IMG/VR virus record: IMGVR_UViG_3300010354_000003
Span: 1 to 64,000 of that record
Strand: one strand, 5' to 3'
Origin: a virus
Length of the DNA stretch: 64,000 nt
Position 1 is the stretch's first letter. Each line of letters opens with the position of its first letter. Positions 1-7,492 of the stretch are shown in pieces. Position numbers and translations under genes: made by a program. Below the pieces are notes generated by a model. That model had not been told where the DNA came from. It saw only the letters and a list, made by a program, of their open reading frames with translations, and did no database searches.

Positions 1-2163
1 AGATGGTCCAGTAGCTCCAGTCAATCCGGTGGCTCCAGTCAAACCAGTTGCACCTGTATTTCCGGCAACTCCAGTCGCCCCAGTAATCCCTGTAGCTCCA
101 GTAGCCCCAATGTAATCGCCAATAAGACGCTCAACAATTGCCCAACCATTCAAGCCAGCCGTCGGAATTAAGAATGTATCTGTCCCAGTTGTCTTGTTGG
201 AAGCATAAGTGTTTCCAAGATATTTGAAAACAGCATTCGGAGCAGCAGTCGTGACGGCATAAACTGGTCTAAAGTTAACTGCTGCTGCGCGAAGACTTGC
301 AAATATATTGCCTACACAAAATAGAATTGCGGCAGTATTAAATTCAAAAAATGGAAAGTCGCTAGAACCATTCGTTGCAAGGTTCGTAATATTGCATCGA
401 ACAAAGCTAAATCCTGCTTGCGTTCCACCACCAAGAGAAACAATTCCGGTTGTGCTACTCGCAGGAAGTCCGTTGATCGTGCAGTTCAAGAACGAAGAGA
501 GATTTGCTGTGGACTGGTTGTTAGTGGATAGAGAAATCGTCTTCCCAAGAGCTTGGAATGTTGAATTTTTCGCCAATACAATCCAAGCATTTGAGCTTGT
601 CACATTAACTGCCAGACCTCCTATGCCAGTTGCATAAAAGTTACAATTTTCAATTTCTGCAATTATTCCGCGAGAAAAGTCCAACGCATTTCTATTAGCG
701 GGATTTGCAAGAACATAAATGTTATCAAAGTATGTTCTTGTATCATTTGTTGCATTAGCAATGTTAATCGCTCCGAATCCAGCATTATCTTGCTCGATAA
801 CACCATTTTTAATGGTAAGGGAATATCCAGAACCTGTGCTTGAAACTGTATAGCCAGCAGTAGAAGTATTTGCCAGCGTGAGGTTATTTAAGACAATCGT
901 ATTATTAAATACGCTACCAGTTCCTGTTGCGGTGATATTGGTTGTTCCGCGAATCAAGATAGCTTTATTTTGCAAAGCATCGTCAGTCATGCCGACGATG
1001 TGAGTGTTGATCCGATTGATCGTCAAATTCTCGTCATAGATTCCAGAAGCAACATAAATTGTATAATCATCTGTTCCTGCTGGCACTTGATTAATAGCAT
1101 GCTGGATTGTAAGGAATGGTGCGGCTACTGTTCCTGTATTGCTATCACTTCCGTTTTTAGCAACATAGTAAACTCCGGTAACTTGAGCTACACTTGCAGA
1201 TGCTCCAGTTGCGCCAGTCAAACCAGTTGCACCTTGGATTCCTGTAGCCCCTGTAAGACCCGTCGCACCATTAATGCCAGCAACACCAGTAGCTCCGGTC
1301 GCACCATTAATGCCAGCAACACCAGTAGCCCCCGTTGCTCCCGCTCCTGTTGCTCCCGTTGCGCCAGCGAGCATTGCAGTTGTTTGAATAGTCCCATCAC
1401 CAAATTTGATTCCGGTAGTATCAACAGAAAGTGAAACTGTTGCATCGGGAGTAACGCCAATGCCAACCCGACCAGAATTACTAACAACGAATGCTGTTGA
1501 ATCTGGAGTAGTCTCATCTTCAACTCGCAATGCTTCACCTGTTCCCCTTTGGGTAACTCGTAAAGCAGTAATCGCAGTAGAAGTGTCAATGGCTTGATTA
1601 TTATTAAATGTGTTAGCTAAATTTGTTTGAGCGGTGTTATAAATTGTTGAATTTGACCTATATGCCAGTCTATTACCGTTTGTAATCCACAAATCTCCAT
1701 TTACTGTGGTTGCTGGATTTGTTCCAGTAATTGCGTTTCCGATATTAAATTTTGCAGATGTATCGTCAGCGGCAGCAGTCAACTTGCCAGTCATTGTGTC
1801 ACCAGACTTCTGGACGAATGCAGAAGTATCTGGTGCGGGTCCAGTAGCCCCTGTGCTTCCTTGAATTCCTTGTACGCCAGTTGCTCCAGTGACTCCAGTG
1901 GCTCCAATTCCTGTTGCCCCAGTAGAGCCTTGCGAACCCGTCAGACCTGTTGCCCCAGTAGCTCCGTTAATTCCAGCAACACCTGTTGCGCCCGTTGCTC
2001 CTTGTTCTCCAGCAACACCCGTTGCGCCAGTGGCACCAAATCCTGTTGCTCCTGTAGCTCCAGTTGCACCCCCACCACCTCCTTGTGAAGCATCAAAAGT
2101 ATTCTGAGCGATCTTATAAAGAAGATTTAACTTTGCGTCTCCGTGTTGCGGTTCAAGTGCCAT
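1..2163 (-). CDS. Collagen-like / beta-helix tail fibre protein (3' end outside window)
   Basis: The frame is open for all 721 codons from the ATG at 2163 to the window edge, so the C-terminus is missing. After a 27-residue N-terminal motif ([18 protein letters not shown]) come Gly-Ala-Thr collagen-type repeats (about residues 32-105), a fibre shaft segment, a second collagen block (about 265-320), and a right-handed beta-helix-type domain starting [15 protein letters not shown] (about 330-665). A third collagen block runs to the edge. This architecture is typical of receptor-binding fibres. The N-terminal motif recurs at the C-terminus of the upstream gene. There is no clear Shine-Dalgarno site. 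Function is inferred from repeats and position; which end binds the virion is not known. Confidence 0.85.
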   Translation of the reverse strand, partial: MALEPQHGDAKLNLLYKIAQNTFDASQGGGGGATGATGATGFGATGATGVAGEQGATGATGVAGINGATGATGLTGSQGSTGATGIGATGVTGATGVQGIQGSTGATGPAPDTSAFVQKSGDTMTGKLTAAADDTSAKFNIGNAITGTNPATTVNGDLWITNGNRLAYRSNSTIYNTAQTNLANTFNNNQAIDTSTAITALRVTQRGTGEALRVEDETTPDSTAFVVSNSGRVGIGVTPDATVSLSVDTTGIKFGDGTIQTTAMLAGATGATGAGATGATGVAGINGATGATGVAGINGATGLTGATGIQGATGLTGATGASASVAQVTGVYYVAKNGSDSNTGTVAAPFLTIQHAINQVPAGTDDYTIYVASGIYDENLTINRINTHIVGMTDDALQNKAILIRGTTNITATGTGSVFNNTIVLNNLTLANTSTAGYTVSSTGSGYSLTIKNGVIEQDNAGFGAINIANATNDTRTYFDNIYVLANPANRNALDFSRGIIAEIENCNFYATGIGGLAVNVTSSNAWIVLAKNSTFQALGKTISLSTNNQSTANLSSFLNCTINGLPASSTTGIVSLGGGTQAGFSFVRCNITNLATNGSSDFPFFEFNTAAILFCVGNIFASLRAAAVNFRPVYAVTTAAPNAVFKYLGNTYASNKTTGTDTFLIPTAGLNGWAIVERLIGDYIGATGATGITGATGVAGNTGATGLTGATGLTGATGPS

Positions 2164-2169
2164 ATTGTT

Positions 2170-2198
2170 TTTTTAAATTATTGATTGAATAATTGCAA
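2170..2198 (-). promoter_or_regulatory. Candidate promoter for the terminal fibre gene
   Basis: On the minus strand TTGCAA (2198-2193), a 17-base AT-rich spacer and TAAAAA (2175-2170) precede the ATG at 2163 by only six bases. Transcription would start at or next to the start codon. The -10 match is weak. Confidence 0.3.
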
Positions 2199-3851
2199 TC
2201 AAGATGTCGCTTGCTTGTATGTGTTTTGAGCAATCTTGTATAGAAGATTGTATTCAGAATCCCCGTGTTGAGGGTTTGGAGTTGATGTTGGGGCAGGGGG
2301 TGATGGAACGGCTTGAGGTGCATAGATATAAAGTGTCTTTGCATCACCGTGCGTTACAACCCTAAATCCTTCGTTCATCGGCAATTCTCCAGACCATCCG
2401 CCAGTTCCGTTTGTTGGATTTGTGTTAATGTTGAAAAGATGTGTGTAATCCGTGTTGGGTGACAATTGTGTTCCGTTTAATTGGATTCCACCAGCAGCAC
2501 CTATAATTGCCCAAGTATTTGGATGTGACGTCGGCCAGCCGGAAATTGTTCCGTTTACATCTGGATTTACAGACAACAAACTCCAAAGGTTTAAATTCAT
2601 TGGCGTGGAATCCAAGCCAGAAAGATTCAAAACGCCACCAATATTCAAATAATCCCATCCAATTCCCTTTAGCGACTGGTTTGATGCGTCTTTGTTGAGC
2701 GATGCAACTTGCCAATTGTAATTGGAGGCTCCGTCGAGTGTTGCATTATTGGATACAATAATTGTTCCAGGTGAATTTCCAGCCGAAATAGTTCCTCCAG
2801 AAAACACCCTCATTCCACCAACCGCTCCACTTCCGCTAATCTTTGTTCCAGATTGGATGTTTACTGTTGTTCCAGTAGCATTGGCGTTTACAATAAAATT
2901 ACCTTCAGTAATATTAGTTACGCCTGTATATGTTGATTCCGATGTTAACTCAATAGTTCCGTTACCTGTTTTTGTAAATCCCCTTGAACCGCCAGATTCA
3001 CCAACTGCTCCAAGTTTAAGCACCCCAGCGTTGTCGGTATTAACGACATTAAAAACTGCATTTCCAGTCAAAGTCACGGCTCCAGTTCGCAAAACAGCGT
3101 CTCCGGTGCTGCTGACTACATTTGCATCACTGACGGTTAGCGTGTGCGAACCAATCGACAGGTTGCCCATAGTCTGCACTGGGTGCGCGGTTGAACCGCT
3201 TGTCCGCGTGGTGGTGATACTGGCATCGCCTCCCACGGTGGTGTTCGTCCCGGTGAAAGTGGTGTTGGAATTGTTGGCGAGCCTCAACTCACCGCCGTTC
3301 AAGAAGAGGGGCGCATTGGCGGAGCTATTGAGCGCGCCTGCGGTTTGCAACCTCAACACTCCATTTTCCAATGTTACGGAATTGGCATCGCTGGAGCGGG
3401 AACTGTTCAAGGTGAACGCAAGAAGACCCGTTCCGTTTTTCGTCAAGTTGAACGCCCCGCCGAAACCCGCAACGCTCAGTGTGGTGGTCGAAGACCCTTG
3501 GTTCTGCACCGTCCAAGTTTGGTTGGCAGCGAGGTTAACGGCCATCCTTGATCCACTTCTATTAAAAAAATATGTCCCAAAGGTATTTAAAGTTGGTTGG
3601 GCTGTTATTCCAAGGCTCCCCAAGGAAATATTTCCAGTGGATGACGGCCAAAATGGCAATAAACCATTATAATTGAGAATTATCCCTGCGGCATTAACCT
3701 CCGTGTTTAGGTTCACTTCAAGATTTAAACCCGTGGCAAATGTCAGCGTCTGCGTTCCTGAAGCCAAATCTGGAACTACATTATTATCCCAGTTAGCTGG
3801 ATTATTTATGTTTCTGTTGCTACCGCCGCCAGCATCCCAAATGTTTGGCAT
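2199..3851 (-). CDS. Autotransporter-associated beta-strand repeat-like virion protein
   Basis: 550 aa. It opens with IWDAGGGSNRNINNPANW, the W...NPANW signature seen at the start of autotransporter-associated beta-strand repeat proteins of Verrucomicrobiota and Planctomycetota. The body is Gly/Asn/Thr/Ser-rich with repeated beta-strand motifs (for example GNGTIELTSESTYTGVTNI and SGSGAVGG), as expected for a parallel beta solenoid. No signal peptide or PEP-CTERM anchor is visible. The last 24 residues ([18 protein letters not shown]...) copy the N-terminal motif of the fibre gene 35 bases downstream. This suggests both proteins share an assembly interface or coiled segment. Probably a virion surface protein acquired from a bacterial host. 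Confidence 0.7.
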   Translation of the reverse strand: MPNIWDAGGGSNRNINNPANWDNNVVPDLASGTQTLTFATGLNLEVNLNTEVNAAGIILNYNGLLPFWPSSTGNISLGSLGITAQPTLNTFGTYFFNRSGSRMAVNLAANQTWTVQNQGSSTTTLSVAGFGGAFNLTKNGTGLLAFTLNSSRSSDANSVTLENGVLRLQTAGALNSSANAPLFLNGGELRLANNSNTTFTGTNTTVGGDASITTTRTSGSTAHPVQTMGNLSIGSHTLTVSDANVVSSTGDAVLRTGAVTLTGNAVFNVVNTDNAGVLKLGAVGESGGSRGFTKTGNGTIELTSESTYTGVTNITEGNFIVNANATGTTVNIQSGTKISGSGAVGGMRVFSGGTISAGNSPGTIIVSNNATLDGASNYNWQVASLNKDASNQSLKGIGWDYLNIGGVLNLSGLDSTPMNLNLWSLLSVNPDVNGTISGWPTSHPNTWAIIGAAGGIQLNGTQLSPNTDYTHLFNINTNPTNGTGGWSGELPMNEGFRVVTHGDAKTLYIYAPQAVPSPPAPTSTPNPQHGDSEYNLLYKIAQNTYKQATS

Positions 3852-3865
3852 AATTTAAGTTTGAT

Positions 3866-4198
3866 TTATTGGGTCAAACCAGCGCGTTTACGCAGACGCT
3901 CTTGGAACGGAACTTCTTCTTCGACTTCTGTTTCTTCCTCTTCCTCCATCTCGCCTTCGGGCATCTCTTCCTCTTCCCCTTCCTCTTCTTCCATGCCGAG
4001 TGGATATCCGTCAATCGAGACGAGCTTGAATTCACCTTCTCCGTCGTAGCGAACTTTAGCGAGAACTTCCTTTTCGTCGCCTTCTTTCATATCAGCGTAA
4101 TCGAAACCCTCTGGAGCTTTGAAATCAACCTCTTCGCCTTCGGGCTTGCCGCCCATACCGATGATAACCGCCATGCCGCCTTTGTCTTTGTTTTGCAT
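3866..4198 (-). CDS. Acidic protein, unknown, downstream of capsid gene
   Basis: 110 aa from the ATG at 4198, which has AAAGGA at the right distance. A GTG at 4249 would add 17 residues, but those codons lie in a hairpin and are rejected as coding. The second half is a run of Glu-rich blocks (EEEEGEEEEMPEGEMEEEEE) ending in a basic tail, FQERLRKRAG. Position directly after the major capsid gene suggests a head decoration or completion protein, but no family is recognised. Confidence 0.7.
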   Translation of the reverse strand: MQNKDKGGMAVIIGMGGKPEGEEVDFKAPEGFDYADMKEGDEKEVLAKVRYDGEGEFKLVSIDGYPLGMEEEEGEEEEMPEGEMEEEEETEVEEEVPFQERLRKRAGLTQ

Positions 4199-4219
4199 AA
4201 TATTCGATCCTTTGGTTGA

Positions 4220-4250
4220 GGTGCGGAGAGGGATCGAACCTCCCCGCACC
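4220..4250 (-). other. tRNA-like acceptor/T-arm minihelix
   Basis: Read on the minus strand, GGTGCGG (4250-4244) pairs with CCGCACC (4226-4220), and GGAGG pairs with CCTCT with one G-U wobble. They enclose the seven-base loop TTCGATC, the canonical T-loop. The result is a 12-bp hairpin equal to a tRNA acceptor stem stacked on a T-arm, with no D-arm or anticodon arm. The wobble forms only in the minus-strand RNA, which fits transcription with the capsid operon. It lies between the capsid gene and the acidic gene. There is no encoded CCA and no U-run, so it is neither a normal tRNA nor a terminator. Confidence 0.5.
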
Positions 4251-4278
4251 CATTGCTAGCTTGTGCTACCTAGTCCTA

Positions 4279-5466
4279 TTAGGAGCAGGACTGATAGACC
4301 GTGGCGGGCGAGCAGCGGAGGTGCATGATCGCATAACCCCACTCGGTGCGCTTCGGCTGGGAACCCTGCATGAACAGAGCGTAGAAGTATCCGGTCAAGC
4401 CAAGGATGTTGTTCACATTGTCCTTGTTGTTGATCCAGATGAACTCGCCCCTGTAATTCACGGGGTCGAACTTCAAGCCAGAACCAGGGCTGGTGATGAC
4501 TTGGGCGACACGCGAAGTGAAGACGTGCGGGTTGTAGATCACGCTGACCTCGTAAGGAGCAGTGCGATACGCAGGGTTGACAACCGCCTTGTTGCCAGTC
4601 GTCGCAGCGGCGTTCGTGTAGAACGGAACGCGGACGAACTGCCCACCAACAAAGTTGTAGCGGGGGGCTTGGCGGTCAACGATGTGGACAAAGCCACTGT
4701 AGCTGAACGCGGCACCGAACGGCTTGATCAACTCGTCAACTTGCGACGAGAAGCGGAGGTCTTGACGGATGTCAGCGTTCTGCTTCTTGAGGTAGTTGCT
4801 CGTTTCGGGGGAGCAGATGAGCGCGTATTGAGGCTCACCGTCAACCATCGCGTAGTGACCTTCGGCGGAGTCGCGAGCCAGATCAAGGTAGAACTGGTCG
4901 AGGATGCCTTGGTCGAGGGCATACTGGGGAACAACAGCCGGAAACGCTTGGTCGGAACCGCTGACGGACATCGCGAGGGTGTCGTTAACGTCGGTAACAA
5001 CTTTGTTGCCAGCAAGACGGATGAACTCGTCGCGGTAACGGTTGCTCCAGAACCACTGGGCGTTTTCTTTAAGGACTTTAACCTCGCCAGCCAACTGCTC
5101 TTCGGCCTTCCACGCGGTGCGGAGGTCGTTGACGCAGAAACCAGGGCTGCGGATAGCCGCCTGCTGGAGGTTGTAGCTCTTGAGGGTGCGGGCGAAATCA
5201 ACGGTTTGAGGGGTCGGATTGCAAGAATTGCCCGTCCCGTCGTTGGTTCCGACATCTTCCCAAGCGGTCGAACTGACGTTGCTGACAGTCGAGCGTTCTT
5301 GGATGAGGGTCTGGATGGACTCACCCATGCCAGCAGGGAAAGTGTCCTGCTTGATGAGGCGGTTCCACACATCGGTTCCGATAAGTTTTGCGGAGATCAT
5401 TTCTCCGATACGGCCAGCTTCTTGCTGGAGTTGCTGATTCACATCAGCGAGATTGTATTGAGACAT
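4279..5466 (-). CDS. Major capsid protein
   Basis: 395 aa with the composition and length of a tailed-phage major capsid protein. A helical N-terminus (NQQLQQEAGRIGEMISAKL) is followed by segments such as AIRSPGFCVNDLRTAW, EFIRLAGNKV and LGLTGYFYALFMQGSQPK. It follows the scaffold-like gene, as expected in a head module. A terminator-like hairpin separates it from that gene, and it has its own 240-base leader, so it is probably transcribed separately at a high level. The identification rests on gene order and overall pattern rather than a catalytic motif. Confidence 0.75.
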   Translation of the reverse strand: MSQYNLADVNQQLQQEAGRIGEMISAKLIGTDVWNRLIKQDTFPAGMGESIQTLIQERSTVSNVSSTAWEDVGTNDGTGNSCNPTPQTVDFARTLKSYNLQQAAIRSPGFCVNDLRTAWKAEEQLAGEVKVLKENAQWFWSNRYRDEFIRLAGNKVVTDVNDTLAMSVSGSDQAFPAVVPQYALDQGILDQFYLDLARDSAEGHYAMVDGEPQYALICSPETSNYLKKQNADIRQDLRFSSQVDELIKPFGAAFSYSGFVHIVDRQAPRYNFVGGQFVRVPFYTNAAATTGNKAVVNPAYRTAPYEVSVIYNPHVFTSRVAQVITSPGSGLKFDPVNYRGEFIWINNKDNVNNILGLTGYFYALFMQGSQPKRTEWGYAIMHLRCSPATVYQSCS

Positions 5467-5704
5467 TGTAGTATCTTTCTAAATTATGTTAATTGTAAGT
5501 TGGTCGCCAAATCCGCATTTGCGGAAACGGCATCATTTCTCTTATCTCCTCTGAGCCACTTGAGAAGCCCTTGCGGGTTTTTTAAGCTCACAATTATTTG
5601 TTACTATGGTTGCGGAACACAGCCTCCGTGCCACCTTTTTCAACAGGTTAGGCAACCCTGCATTGCGAGACTTATTGTATAAGTTAAAATAATGCAAGAA
5701 CTAT
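5467..5704 (-). promoter_or_regulatory. Leader / promoter region of the major capsid gene
   Basis: No gene fits here. On the minus strand an AT-rich segment near 5700-5674 contains TTGCAT and TATACAAT, but at non-standard spacing. A small hairpin (AACCCGCAAGGGCTT) lies at about 5559-5573. As it is bounded upstream by a terminator and downstream by the capsid ATG, it most likely holds the capsid promoter and an untranslated leader. Confidence 0.4.
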
Positions 5705-5745
5705 TTAAAAGAAAAACGGCTTGCAGTATTTCTACCACAAGCCGT
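5705..5745 (-). terminator. Rho-independent terminator after the scaffold-like gene
   Basis: On the minus strand ACGGCTTG (5745-5738) and CAAGCCGT (5723-5716) form a perfect 8-bp stem with a 14-base loop, followed immediately by TTTTCTTTT. It sits 22 bases after the stop of the scaffold-like gene. Confidence 0.75.
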
Positions 5746-5766
5746 CTTAACCATATGACTAACAAA

Positions 5767-6969
5767 CTAAGCAACCATTCGCGAAACCATTGATTTCACA
5801 AAGTCTTCTGTATCAACTTTTGTGTAGTCTGTTGGCTTTGCGGCTTCTTGCGGTGAACGCGGGGAAGTTCCGCCAGCAGCGGGTGCCGCCCCACCACGAA
5901 GCTTAATGTTTTCTTTCTTTATTGTTTCCAATTCCTTTTGGACACTTGTCAGATGATCCACAAGGTCTGGAAGAATTGCCGCTCCTGCAATTCCGTAAAC
6001 CTTTAGGTCTTCTGGCCAAGAGTCATATCCCATAATCTCCTGTTGCAACTTGGAGATGTCTGGGCGTTTGTCTTCCGGCAAAATGTTAAAGATTTTTTCT
6101 CCAAGCTTCGGAATGACGCTTGTGACGGCAATTTCGCGCTGGGCAAAATATTGTTTATGCTGCTCCTCACGCTCCTTCATCTCGCGCTGTACCGATGCCT
6201 CGTATGCCGCCTTGCTGTTCTCCTCGATCTCTTGCTTTCTGTTGTTGATTGCAAGGAGGTTGTCTGCAAGTTGATATACTTTCTGGCGATCCCTATCCGG
6301 CCAATCCGCAACAAGCTCTTCCAACTTCTTGCCGTTTCCGTTCACGTCTGCTTCAAGCGCATCGACAATATCAGACCCGTCCACTTCGTTCCGCTTGGCG
6401 TAGAAGTCCACGTCGTCGAACAACTTGTTCAAAGGTTCCGTGACATACTCCTTATACTCGCGGGAAGCTTGAACGCGAGTCATATACAACTCTCCGTCAA
6501 TCGCTTCGCGCTCGGCTTTGATCTCCTCGATCTGCGCCTTGAGTGCGTCAACCTCCTTACTGGTAGACTCAAACTCATCTCCGCGCTTCTTCAGTTCGGC
6601 AAGTTCTTTCTGCGCAAGCTTCAAATCTTTCTCGGCTTGCTTGAGTTCTTTCCAGCGAACCTTTGACTTTTCGTCAGCAGGCTGCGGCTCTTCAGTCGTC
6701 TCTTCTGTTGCAGTAGATTCCTCCTTAACTGGTTCTACTTTTTCTGTAACGGGTTCCGACTTTTGTTCTGGTTTATCTGTATTGGATTCCAACTTGGCTT
6801 CCTCTTTAATAGCGTAAGATGGAACTGGTGCCGATGGATTCGGCGGGCGTTCCGTCAACGTGGAGTTGGCATTCAAGTCGTTCCTCGCGATGGAGTCCAA
6901 TGCTCCGCGAAGATTGGTAATGGCTGCGTCCGTAGATACGGGCGCTTCTTGTGTGGCTTGTTCGGACAT
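5767..6969 (-). CDS. Scaffold-like capsid assembly protein
   Basis: 400 aa, charged and largely helical. The N-terminal 100 residues are Pro/Glu/Ser/Thr-rich and probably disordered. Residues about 105-165 and 240-280 are strong coiled-coil candidates (KQAEKDLKLAQKELAELKKR, REMKEREEQHKQYF). A Gly/Ala/Pro linker precedes a short C-terminal helix ending in VKSMVSRMVA. Position between portal and capsid genes plus this composition is typical of scaffolding proteins, whose C-terminal helix binds the capsid protein. AAAGGA precedes the ATG. Sequence-level homology is not claimed. Confidence 0.65.
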   Translation of the reverse strand: MSEQATQEAPVSTDAAITNLRGALDSIARNDLNANSTLTERPPNPSAPVPSYAIKEEAKLESNTDKPEQKSEPVTEKVEPVKEESTATEETTEEPQPADEKSKVRWKELKQAEKDLKLAQKELAELKKRGDEFESTSKEVDALKAQIEEIKAEREAIDGELYMTRVQASREYKEYVTEPLNKLFDDVDFYAKRNEVDGSDIVDALEADVNGNGKKLEELVADWPDRDRQKVYQLADNLLAINNRKQEIEENSKAAYEASVQREMKEREEQHKQYFAQREIAVTSVIPKLGEKIFNILPEDKRPDISKLQQEIMGYDSWPEDLKVYGIAGAAILPDLVDHLTSVQKELETIKKENIKLRGGAAPAAGGTSPRSPQEAAKPTDYTKVDTEDFVKSMVSRMVA

Positions 6970-6981
6970 GGTTCCTTTCTG

Positions 6982-7116
6982 TTATTTTTTGATGCCAGCA
7001 CGGTGACGCGCACCCCAAGCTTTGCCCTTCTGGGAAACGCTTGACTTGCTGGACATCTTTTTGGATTTGACGACGGGTGCGGAAATGCGTCCGCTTTCTT
7101 TTTGCATTGTTTTCAT
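6982..7116 (-). CDS. Small basic protein, unknown
   Basis: 44 aa, rich in Lys/Arg/Ser with the tail GKAWGARHRAGIKK. The ATG at 7116 is preceded by GGAG; the longer reading from 7179 would overlap the previous gene by about 60 bases and lacks a better site. It lies between the scaffold-like gene and the gene at 7121, and may be a minor nucleic-acid-binding head component. Confidence 0.55.
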   Translation of the reverse strand: MKTMQKESGRISAPVVKSKKMSSKSSVSQKGKAWGARHRAGIKK

Positions 7117-7120
7117 ATAC

Positions 7121-7492
7121 TTATTTCTCCTGTGGATTGTTGAGTTGTGAGAGCCTTTCGGCCTCGTGGATTTCGTCAACAGTGTAAAGACCTGTCGCGA
7201 AAAGTCTTTCCCTAGCTTGCTTGATGTATTCTTGTTCCAGCTTGCTGTCCTTGACTTGGGGACGCTTCGCTAGACTTTGCAGCTTGTGGAAGAATTCGTT
7301 AGCTCCGATAGACTTGCCAGCCTCCAATGCCAGCACGTCACGCATATCCGCCTCAGGACGCAATACTGGCTCCTTAGGGAAGGATTCTTGTCGAACAATA
7401 ACAAAGGCTTCGCGCATAACTGGATCATCCAGCAATGCAGTCAACCTATCGAGCTTGTCTGCGTTGAGTTGGAAAAGTTGTCTTTGCGTCAT
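7121..7492 (-). CDS. Unknown head-module protein
   Basis: 123 aa, helical and charged, no recognised family. Its ATG overlaps the stop of the portal gene by four bases, so the two are translationally coupled. Conserved placement between portal and scaffold suggests a portal partner or head completion role; this is inference only. Confidence 0.65.
   Translation of the reverse strand: MTQRQLFQLNADKLDRLTALLDDPVMREAFVIVRQESFPKEPVLRPEADMRDVLALEAGKSIGANEFFHKLQSLAKRPQVKDSKLEQEYIKQARERLFATGLYTVDEIHEAERLSQLNNPQEK

Noticed and set aside
2722-3672. 316-codon plus-strand ORF
   Set aside because: Antisense to the beta-strand repeat gene; Val/Pro-rich peptide is the complement of Gly/Asn/Thr codons.
4199-4249. 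GTG start adding 17 residues to the acidic protein
   Set aside because: Codons lie in the tRNA-like hairpin; ATG 4198 has a good ribosome site.
4220-4250. Phage attachment site derived from a tRNA 3' end
   Set aside because: A tRNA 3' end would not bring the 5' acceptor strand next to the T-arm, and no integrase is in the window. Not excluded for the whole genome.
4216-5682. 488-codon plus-strand ORF opposite the capsid gene
   Set aside because: Full antisense overlap with the major capsid gene; composition reflects the complement of that gene, no ribosome site and no recognised content.
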